Below, one piece after another: positions 37,763-47,800 of a DNA stretch of 64,000 bases. Numbering within the stretch: position 1 is the stretch's first letter; each line of letters begins with the position of its first letter. Origin of the DNA: Pelecanus crispus (lineage: Eukaryota > Chordata > Aves > Pelecaniformes > Pelecanidae). Below the pieces are notes generated by a model that ran no database searches, was not told where the DNA came from, and was given only the letters and a program-made list of their open reading frames with translations. The position numbers were made by a program, and so were the translations under genes. Where the stretch lies: assembly GCF_030463565.1 (NCBI RefSeq), contig NC_134643.1, positions 79,047,721-79,111,720 on the forward strand, given 5' to 3'.

Positions 37763-38016
37763 TGTCCTGGTTTTGGCTGAGATAGAGTTAATTTTCTTCC
37801 TAGTAGCTGTCATAGTGCTGTGTTTTGGATTTAGTATGAGAATAATGCTGATAACACACTGATGTTTTAGTTTATTTATTTAGTTATCATTATTATTATT
37901 ACTTTTTCTTCCTCTGCTGTCCTATTAAACTGTCTTTATCTCAACCCACAGGTTTTACTTTTTTTTTTCCGATTCTCTCCCCCATCCAACCAGGGCGGGG
38001 AGGAGGGTGAGTGAGC
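37763..38016 (+). mobile_element. Internally and 3'-deleted LTR inside pol
   Basis: Starts TGTCCTGGTTTTGGCTGAGA like the solo LTRs. About 300 bases with the TATA region are missing after GATGTTTTAG; it resumes at the ATT repeat and CCTATTAAACTG, and stops at GGTGAGTGAGCA without the last 55 or so bases. Second subtype. It replaces the RT palm to integrase N-terminus of the ERV. Confidence 0.88.
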
Positions 38017-38496
38017 AGGGCCCCTGCCCCTGTCAAGGGGATGGTGGTATGTACAGTGGATACAGTGTCAGGATTGTTTTTTGCTAAACCCACTAAATAT
38101 GCTAATCAACATAACACAACTGCAGCATTAGAACAACTCATTCATCAATACAGACCTCCTCACCAAATACAAAGTGACCAAGGAACACACTTTATTGGAC
38201 ATAATGTCCAAGATTGGACTCAAGGGCTAGGGATAGGTTGGATATTCCACATTGCCTGCCATACCTACACCAATGGCTTGATTGAAAGAATGAATGGGAT
38301 GTTGAAGGAACAATTTAAAAAGCTAACCAGTACTAAAACTTTGCAACACTGGAGTTCACATCTTACTAAAGCAGTTTTTTTGTTAAATAGCTGGAATATT
38401 CAAAATCAAACACCCTATGATCGTATTACAACACCTCCAGTACAAAACATGGTGAGGATTGAAATTCTTCCAGATGGTATCTCTCCCAAAATATGA
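38017..38496 (+). pseudogene. ERV integrase core remnant
   Basis: An open frame of about 160 codons covers the integrase catalytic core: VDTVSGLFF (Asp at 38059-38061), QSDQGTHF (second Asp) and NGLIERMNGMLK (Glu). The last two acidic residues have exactly 35 residues between them, the D,D(35)E signature. The core is intact, but the zinc-binding N-terminus is gone and the frame stops at 38496. Class III-like. Not expressed as far as can be told. Confidence 0.88.
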
Positions 38497-38956
38497 ACTA
38501 CAGGGGCAATAGAATTTTTTACACTGACAGATTGCATGGTGGGACCACAACCTATTAGTCTAGACCTGAACATTCATATAATAACCCCTGAGAATGCTGT
38601 ATGGTTCTGTACCCCAACTTTTCCTCTTATTTTACATCCTCTATTGATATGAGATTCTTGAGTTCTTGTATTTCAGTATCTTTGACAAATACCTGTGCCT
38701 TATCTAGAGGAGATAGCATTGGAACGTTGTTATTGGTGTCACAACCCAACATGGAATTGAAGTTCAATCTGAAAAAGCGCAAGCCATAGCTCTTCAATCT
38801 GTGTGGGCAATTACCCCACATCGACTTATCAAACCCAGAGCAATATTAGCTGAAGGAGCTGGAGCAATGGCTTATGTATTACTGGACAGAAATTCTCATC
38901 AGATCTTCAAGGCTGGCCAAGATCTCAGACCTGATGACTTGCCACCTGTCCAGTAG
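38497..38956 (+). pseudogene. Decayed 3' part of the ERV, identity uncertain
   Basis: Downstream of integrase. An open stretch of 79 codons without an early ATG runs from 38717 to a TAG at 38954-38956 (VWAITPHRLIKPRAILAEGA is the clearest part). It may be the integrase C-terminal domain or a later ORF; I cannot decide. No 3' LTR follows. Confidence 0.4.
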
Positions 38957-41139
38957 TGCTCCTGTTACCTCCCGCTGGTGCTCTATCCTATGTGGTTCCT
39001 TTTCCTATAAATTATATGCCTTCAGCAAACCTACTGCTTAAATGGTACCTTTCTTCTAAGGAGTTAAAGGCACTTTATGAGTGCACTGTCTGTTTCTCCC
39101 TTCTTTTCCGATAGATTTGATTTAATTCATATCTTTGGAAAATGGCACACCTATATCATAATTAACATGGTAGCTAAATTGAAAGGGTTAAGGCAGAAGC
39201 TCTTGGTGGTTAAATGATGGACAGATAGCCTGCTGAATTTACATGTCAGACATTGGGTTGGGTTGATACCTGTTCACAGAAGTTTGTAAGCTGTATGCAG
39301 GTTTACTGGCAGATTGTACCCCCATCAAACTATATTTCATTTTCATCACGTGGCCTTTCAGGCCTTACTTCATATTCCTGGAGTTATGAGGAAATGATTA
39401 TGGACTGGATTCAGTAAAGGATTTAGGATATGTCTGCAACACAGATTGCAGCATAGTGTATGTAGTGATACTTGAGATAAATGGCACAATCTTGAAACAG
39501 CATATTGTACAACCACAGTAGGGTTAGTTGGTAGTGCTTGTGACGAGGTTGCATCAGCTTTCTCAGATGACCCAGATTTTAGACATAGCTCCAGGATCTT
39601 TATCCTAAACAGCTATGTGCAGGGCAGATAAAACTGTAATTGAAATTAAATGAATAAACAGAAAAATGTGAAGAAAAAAAAAAAGGAAAGAAAAAGAAGG
39701 ATTAGAATAGGTTTTGGAAGGAAGGACAATTATCTTTATAGACCTGGAGATGACCTATCTAGTGATTAGCCAAAGGTTCGGTGTGTGAAACTAATCTACC
39801 TTTTTGATGAGACAGCTGCTTTTCCAGGGAATGGAAATGGGATCCATCCTGTCCATATGTACCTCAGCCGATTTCTTTTCTTTTTTTTTTTTTTTTTTTT
39901 TTTTTTGCATGAGAAGCTATTTTCTAAGCTGGAGATGCTGGAGTGAAGAAATTGCAAGAGCAGTTGGGGAGCAACCCAAAGAGATAAAAACGAGTACTGA
40001 AAAAGAGCAGGCATACACAGGAAGGGAGTGCAGTGTTGGTGAACAAACTTGGTGTTGTGTACTGGGACTCTTTTGAGATGTTTTTAAATCCCATTGTTAG
40101 GATATGGTGGTGCATGCAACTAGCTAAAGAGGTTTTCTGCAGGCCTGAGTGAGGCAATGAAATCCTAGAGGATTTCAGACATGCTGTTCTCTGGTTTTTT
40201 TCATAGTCCAGCTCTGTGGAGCTCCCCGCTGGGCAAGGTAATTGTTGTGAATTCCCTTCTGAGCCACTCAATCTCTACGAGGATTACAGCGGGAGCCTTA
40301 TGGAAACTCTGGGATTTGTGGTGATGGAGAGGAGTCACATACAAATACCAGTTCTCTTCACAACTTTTAGAGGAAACCGGCACCTTTTGCAGGGAGCTAA
40401 AGCCTGCCTGGACACATTCAGATCCATTTAAGACTTCCAGAGGATTTGAGCAGAGAAACATTTAGGGCACATCTCTGGCCTGCAATGCAGCACTCCACAG
40501 AAATACCTGAACTAGTGGGGAGGAAAACAGTCTGCAGAGCTGAAAGCACGATGGTACTGCTACACGATGCAGGCAAGAGTCAGGGCTGGTTGACACCACC
40601 GCAGCACCTTCTCCGTACAGGCATATCCTGTGGCAAACAGATCTCACACGGTGCTGTGCTAGTAAATGTATGGGCCTGTTTGCAGCCAAGTTAGACATTG
40701 TGATGCGGCACTGCATTAAGCAGTTCTGCAAAGACAATTTGCAAGTGATCATATTAATCAGTTGCTGCCGATCCCTCTGATCAGCGTGCTGCAGATTTTG
40801 TGGCGGTCTTCCGGTGGTATTATGAGACCTCCAAAAATGCACCAGTACCTGGCGCCTGGCGTTGATGGATCAGTCAGGTGGGTGCTGCTGAAACCCTGCT
40901 AGATGACACCGTTTTAGAATCCGAACGGCATTTAGCTGCTTCGCCTGTACTTCTGTCTGTAAAGTGTTGGTAGGACGCGAACAGGGAATTGGGTAAGTTC
41001 GTGGTTTGAGATACTCAGAAAAAAAGCAGATTATTCTGTAATCTTCCCTTTATAAGCCTATTATCATCATTAATTTCCTTCTCTTAAAAGTTTATTACAG
41101 GATCGTTGCACGGCGCGTGCTCTTCCAGCAGGTCATGAA
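38957..41139. other. Intergenic, between the ERV remnant and the PNPLA3 CpG island
   Basis: No 3' LTR of the ERV is found. A-rich and T-rich tracts at 39673-39700 and 39881-39906. Small open frames without domains. Confidence 0.55.
39881..39906 (+). repeat. Poly-T tract (26)
   Basis: Twenty-six T in a row in intergenic DNA upstream of PNPLA3. No retroposed body is recognised on either side. Shorter tracts occur at 46651-46670 (A20), 48059-48076 (T18) and 52022-52040 (T19). Confidence 0.9.
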
Positions 41140-41687
41140 ATGCCAGTGGTTGCACACGGGAGCCTGATACCTTCCTTCGAGCCGTGGGCAGTCACGGTAA
41201 TTGCGGGACCCCCGCGTTCCGCCGCCCGCACGGGCTGCAGGAGCTCCGCCGCCTCCCGCTCCCCGGCGGCCACGGGAAGCAGCGGCGGACCCCGGCGCCG
41301 CTTTCGTTCCTTTACCGGAGGGCTACAGGGCGCGTTTCAGCCTTACCACAAACCGGCTGCCGGGGCCGAGGGGGCTGCGGGGACCGAGGGACGCGGCGCC
41401 ACGCGGGACGCGGCTCACGCAGCGCCGCGGCCGCCCGGCGCGCGCCCCGCCTCTGACGGGGAGGGGTTGCGGGGGGAGGAGGCGGGGCCTACGTTTGCAT
41501 CTGCCCTTGGGTTGGCTGGGGCGCCCCGGGCCACCGGGGGCGGGGGGAATCGGAAGCGCGGGATTGGCTGCTGCGGGGGCCGGCGGCGCTAGGGGGCCGC
41601 CCCCGCCGCTCGCGCCCTAGTGGCTCAGCGGCGGCGGCGGCGGCAGCGGCGCGAGCTCCCGGCGGCCGAGCGGCCCGCCCGGCGACG

Positions 41688-41874
41688 ATGCTGGACCGCG
41701 AGCGCGGCTGGAGCGTCTCGTTCGCCGGCTGCGGCTTCCTGGGCGTCTACCACATCGGCGCCGCCACCTGCCTGCAGGAGCGCGCCCCCCACGTCATCCG
41801 CGACGCCCGCCACATCTACGGCGCCTCCGCCGGGGCGCTCGCCGGCGCCGTGCTCGTCGGAGGCGGCTCTCTGG
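41688..41874 (+). CDS. PNPLA3: PNPLA3 coding exon 1 (residues 1-62)
   Basis: Starts at ATG 41688 (A at -3) and ends at a GT donor at 41875-41876, leaving one base of codon 63. It holds the oxyanion loop GCGFLG (14-19) and the nucleophile elbow GASAG with Ser47. The start aligns with the usual PNPLA2/3 N-terminus. Confidence 0.93.
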
Positions 41875-44800
41875 GTCAGCGGCGACGGCGGGGGGGCGTG
41901 GGGGTCCGGCGGGCTGAGGGGAGCGGGGCGGCGGGCTGAGGCGGGGCACTGCGCGTTCCGCCTGCCGCGGAGCGGGGCTGCGGGAAGGGGCGGGTGTGGC
42001 GGGCCGGCTGCCGGCCCCGGCCCCGGCCCCGGCCCCGGCCCCGCAGAGCGCCTCGGCCCGCCTCCGCCGGCGGGGACGGCGGCGGGGCTGCCCTTCCCTT
42101 CCCCCTCCCCGCGGGGCCTGCTCTTTTCCTCTCCTCCTCGTTTTCTGCCCCCAGAGAGGAACGTGAGCCCTTCTGTGAAACTAAACCCGAACGGGTTATC
42201 TGGCCCTGTGGGTGCCGAGCTGTCTTGTCTTCTGTTCCCGTACGTCTCATCCCGCGCACATCTTGCCTCCGAGTAAAAGACACAAAAATCGTGTGTTTCC
42301 TTGAGGGTGGGGGAAGAGGCAGGTAGTAAAGTTAGCGTGTCTTCACCTTGGGTGGATATTTAGCAACCTCCCGGGCTCAAGAAATGGTCTTGACGATGCC
42401 TCATCCAGTTTCAACACTCGTGTAGTCAGATGGACAGAGTTTATTACCCCAGGTACGTGTGTCTGCCTCGGAGTTGCACATACCGGCTTGATGACAACTG
42501 CTCTTACCTTTGGGCAAAGTAGAGGAATTAAAAACTTGGGAGAGCGGCAGATAGCTGAATCCTAACACCCTTCAAAGCAGGCAGACTAAGCCTGTCATCA
42601 GTTTGAAACACAATATTTGCACTTTATTGAGAAATAACGCATCTCTTCTGTAGATACTTTTGCCCATGAAGTTCCAGTTAGCTTTAACTTGCTTCCTCTA
42701 AAGCTTCTCCTTTCTTAGGTAAGGCTAAGAGAGTTAAGGTCAGGGCTTAGGTTAGCTTTAACATGCTTTTCCTCTTTAATCCGTGCACAGTGTATATTGC
42801 ATAGGTCACTTAGGTATATGATTAGAAACAGTGGATTGATTAAAATCACTGATTTTAATCGTGATTTAAGTTATAGAGTTAATCTTGTTTTGTACTTATA
42901 CTGGATAAAAGATGCTAGTTTGTGACTAAATATAGTCTCTCTTGTGAAATAAGTGCTTATTTTCTAGCAGTAGAAAAAGTATACCTTACTTTTACCCAGG
43001 TAGGGCTCATGAGAACCCAAATACACATTGATCTAGTGAATTAGACATGCTAGACATTAAAGCAAGCTTGATACAAGTAAAATACCAAGGTGTTTAGGGA
43101 TAGAGACTGGAATGCAGTTAAAAAAGTGTATGAAATACCTGGAAATCTGAAAATGGTTTCCCTTTTAAACCAAAGAAATCCACTGAATAAGAGCTTGTCT
43201 AGTTCATGACTCAACACTAATCACTTTTGTTAACGGTACCTTTAACAGGTTTAGAACTAGAAGGTTTTGTAAATTCACATTTCATCTTATAGATGGAGGA
43301 GGAAAACAATGAGTGCTTCTTTTGAATTTGGAGAGGGTTTGGGTTTTGCTTTTAAATCGCTGAGGGAACAATTCACTGCCTAAAAGAAACAGAAGTTCTC
43401 TGTATGTGCGAGAAAGTAATGCTGTGAAATGCTTGTCCCTGCTGCTTCACTGATCTCTATCGCATATGCTTAATTTCTTCAACGCTTTAGCAATAAACTT
43501 GTGCTACTTAAACTTCTTAACTGAATTTTGCTGTAATGTGCTAACATAACACACTTGAGCTATTATGAGCCTAATATCAGCTTTTAAAACAAATCATATT
43601 TATCCACAATAACTATTTATTCTTAGAACATATCCAATTTTAAGTCTTAAGTCTTTGTAAATGATTCAAGAAGGAAGCTGCTTTAAATATTTGAAATGCT
43701 CTTAAGCACAAAAAGTGTATATTGTTTACCTGAAAGTATGTTATTAACAGCTTTTAAAATTTTTAGCATTTTAATAACTGAGACTTGCAGACTTCAAATT
43801 ATTCCTTTGTCTTTCCCTTCTCATATGCCAACTGATATTTTTGTTTTTCTCTATCTAATAGAATAGCTAGTATGTGTGTGATCATTGCCCAAGGTATTGT
43901 ATTTCACAGACAAGTGTATTTCTTCTGGAAACTTTTTTTTTTAAAAAAAAAGAAAAGCCCCTTGGGAATGTTGGAAGACAATTCAAAACCAGCCACATTC
44001 TAAAATCTGTGAATCACTGTAAATTCATCAAACGAAGAAGGTGTTCCTATGTTAATTCTATATCTTTTTACCTGTTAATTTTTTGTGAGTTTGTGTGAAA
44101 GCAGAGGATTGTAAATAAGCTCTAAAGAAACACTATGTGGTATAATAATTTGGTATATTTCATTAGTTCGTATTGTACACCTCCCTTACGTTTATGTACT
44201 TTACTATGCAGTATTTATTATTTCTGCAGTTGTGGTTGTAAGTTCCATGTGTTTTCACAGTTGCATTTCACTGTGGGAAGATGGAGCCAGACTCTTCTCA
44301 GAGGTGGGTAGTGGAAGGATGAGAGGCAGCAGACACAAGCTGAAACATGGCAAATTCTGATTAGGTATAAGGAAAAAAAAATTACCATGGGGGGAACAGG
44401 TGCCCAGAGAGGTTGTGGGACCTCCATCCTTGGAGGTGTTCAAGACTTGACTGGACTCAGACCTCAATTAGTATGCTTGTTGGTGCATGTAAAGCTCTGA
44501 GTGTGTATGTATGTATACGAATGGGGTTTTTGAATAAAATTGACATGCATATTTAATCTCTTACAGGTTTGTAGCCAGATATTTTAAATAAAGGGTTTTC
44601 TTTGTGCTTCATGTTACCTGTTGGATTGGCAGACTGAGCCTGTAGAATTTCAAGTCTGGGTAAATGTAAACATTAGCCATTGAAGGGTGGTGGTGGCGGG
44701 GGGAAGTGTCCTTTTCCAGGCTGAGAAAGAAGTTTCCTTCTTTGAATTTGGGGGAAGGTAGAGGGAGAAGCTTAGAGGTGACTTCTTTTGAGGATGAAGT

Positions 44801-47800
44801 GCATTCCAGGCTATTCCGAACTGAACTGTTAAGGTGCACTCCTCGTGTTAGATCTTCCCCATGGATGTCTTGGAGATCTGGTATTTTGGTGCCGGTGTGG
44901 TCATCCATTCTAGTGGGGCACTAACAAGAACAGATTTGGTGGGGGCTGTAAATACAATGTCAGGTTTTACTGTGTGGGAAACGAATTAATAGTTATTTAA
45001 CCGTTGTCCTGGTTTTGGCTGGGAGAGAGTTAATTTTCTTCCTAGTAGCTGGCATAGTGCTGTGCTTTGGATTTAGTATGAGAATCATGTTGATAACACA
45101 CTGATGTTTTAGTTGTTGCTGAGCAGTGCTTACACTAAGTCAGGGACTTCCCAGCTTCTCATACTGCCCTGCCAGCGAGGAAGCTGGAGGTGCACAAGAA
45201 CCTGGGAGGGGGCACAGCCAGGACAGCTGACCCAAACTGGCCAGAGGGATATTGCAACCATATGATGTCATGCTGAACAAAAAAAACCTAGGGGGCGTTG
45301 GCCAGGGGAGCACGGTGGCTGCTCGGGAACTGGCTGGGCATTGGTCAGTGGATGGTGAGCAGTTGCATTGTGCATCATTTGCTTTGTATATTCTTTATCA
45401 TTATTATTTTCCCTTCCTTTTCTGTCCTATTAGATTGTCTTTATCTCAACCCACAAGTTTTACCTTTTTTCCCGATTCTCTCCCTCAGCCCACTGAGGGG
45501 GGAGTGTGCGAACGGCTGTGTGGCGTTTAGCTGCCTGCTGGATTAAACCACAACAACCATTAAAAATAGGAATACAAAAATATAACTAGGAGTATAGAAA
45601 TATAACTAGAAACAGTTCACATTTAATAGGAACACTAATTTCTTTAGCTCCCTTGCATTTCAAAAACATAAAACAGATGTACCAAGGTCTGACTAAAATC
45701 CCAGTCTGACTTCAGTTCTACCTCTCTGCCACTTCCTGAGATGATTCCATTTTGCAATACACTAGCCTAAGAGGTAACTGTATTTTAGTCCTGTTGAGGA
45801 AAGAAGGGAGAAGGAAAAGAAGCTGGAATACATTGAAGTTGTTGAATTAATAATGAACAGCTTTTTAAGTTTTCAGTGTTTTAATATCACATACCCTCAG
45901 GTAGACACAACATACTCTTTTTTGCTTAGGAGCGCTTCTCATATTTAAAATAGATTACAGTAACAAAATATGTAAACTTGATTTTTTTCTTTTTTTTTTT
46001 TTTTTCCTTCTAGACTACCTCAAATGTAGACATTCTTGTATGTGGAAGAGATGGGTAAACTGAAATCAAATTGCATTTTGATGGGTAGTTATTTTTTGAA
46101 AGGAAGTTGAAATAAGAGTTCAAATCTAAACTGTTAGAGGTCATCAGTTTTGCAGCCCTTTAATGGCGTTTGTAAAGTGAGCTGATACTTGCCTGACATT
46201 TTTTAGGGTGAGAGGTAAATAATCACAACACAAGGTTAGTAGAGGGCACTGGCTTACTTTATTTTTTCTGCAGAAACAGGCCTGCAGTGCAAATGAGTGA
46301 AGATGTTGCCATGCTTCAAACTTAAGTAATAGCTTGAGCTTCAATTTGACAGGATGCTAGCTAGAAAAACAGCATTGAGACCTGGCAGAGAAGTGAGAGC
46401 GTGTGTATTTGTTTGCTCATGTATCCATGCACCCAGTGCTCTTGGTCTGTTTTTTAGAACAAGCTATTCATTTGCTTGGTGCATAAGTTTTCAAAAATTC
46501 ACTTATTTTGCAAAAGGAAATTAATGCATGCACTAAGACTGCACTAACCTGGACAGGGTTCTGGTAGTTCAATATCTCAGACTCCTGCAACATGCCCAAT
46601 TTCTCTCTTTAGAAAGCTTAGAAGATTGAACATTGCTAAATTAGTTTATTAAAAAAAAAAAAAAAAAAAAGGAGGTGGTAATTTACATCTGAGTGTGTGA
46701 AAAATAGAACTGCTAAAACTGTCTACATAACTGCTTCCGGAAATAAGTTCTTCACTTGCCAGAGTGTGACTTGTGCCATTTTTTTAATTGCATGTAAAAT
46801 GTGTTTTACTAACATAAGCTTATATTTGACCATGAAAAGTGAGCTGTGTCTAAATTGTTTGCTGGCTTCTGCAGTGGGAGGTGGGGTCAGGCTACTGGTA
46901 TTGGTGGATTCATGGCCCAAGGCTTCACTCTGCAAGGGTGGAATGAAAAAAATTGTAGTGGTAAAAATGGAGTATGTCTGATACCTCAGATTTTTTGAGA
47001 GATACTCTTTTGAACATAGACTCTTGGTTTACTGTGTTAAGAATGAGAAAGGTTTAGGTATTGCTATCTGAGGAGGAAAAGATAACACTCTAGGAAGATA
47101 ATATTTTTGGAAATTAATCTGAACTCAAAGGCTTAGGTAGTGTTGTTTCCAGTGCAGTGCTCGCATTTAACTTGGTAAGTCGAAGCCCACCTATTCTAGA
47201 AGGAGTCTATGTAAGTTAAAATATGCAAGTTCTAAAAATATTTTTAGATAACCTTGTAGCCTATCACTCAGGTTAATAACCTGTTACTTTGACCTTCCTC
47301 CCCACCCCCTTTCCTCTACCAAGTTGACGAGCTTATCAGGCAATTTCCTCAAAGTATGCCCTGGAGAAACATGACACTAAAAATTCAAACAAAACATTGC
47401 AGGTGGATGAGCTGCTGTTCCTACTATGACTAGGTGTGTGGTTGTTAAAATGATTTTAGTGTTCTTTGGGAACAGTTGTGTCTTCTGTAGTGGTTTGATC
47501 TAGCTCCTAAATGCTGATTTAATTGGAGAAAAAATTACTCTGTGGTGAATTTTGGTGAAAATGCACCTACTTAGGTAGAGACCTGTGTGAGAGGTGTTAC
47601 AGATCCCCTCCACATTCCTTACCCGCTGCTTTAAAAACTTCCCTCCTGACATTCCTTATCATAAGTTCACATGTAATGTTCCCTTTATTGTGTTTGTATA
47701 TAAATGAAGATGGTGCCCAGGAACCTTAAGTTTGTTTAAAGTCCAGCAAGTGTTACTAGCTGTGATGAACCCAGATGCTCTGCTTCTTCAGCAGACATAC

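Larger units (their letters stand above)
41140..42150. promoter_or_regulatory. CpG island / promoter of the PNPLA3 gene
   Basis: CG-rich block covering the upstream region, exon 1 and the start of intron 1. No TATA box. An inverted CCAAT box (ATTGG, 41563-41567) and an ETS-type CGGAAG (41551-41556) lie about 120-140 bases upstream of the start codon, the usual arrangement of a TATA-less promoter. A GCGGCG-type trinucleotide stretch sits at about 41630-41650. Binding is not shown by the sequence. Confidence 0.7.

Noticed and set aside
38497..38956. dUTPase or envelope gene after the integrase
   Set aside because: No dUTPase motifs and no envelope features such as a fusion peptide or membrane anchor could be seen; left as unidentified ERV remnant.
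41140..42326. Open frames of 110-218 codons in the PNPLA3 CpG island
   Set aside because: Composition artefacts; the true coding frame is the patatin exon at 41688-41874.
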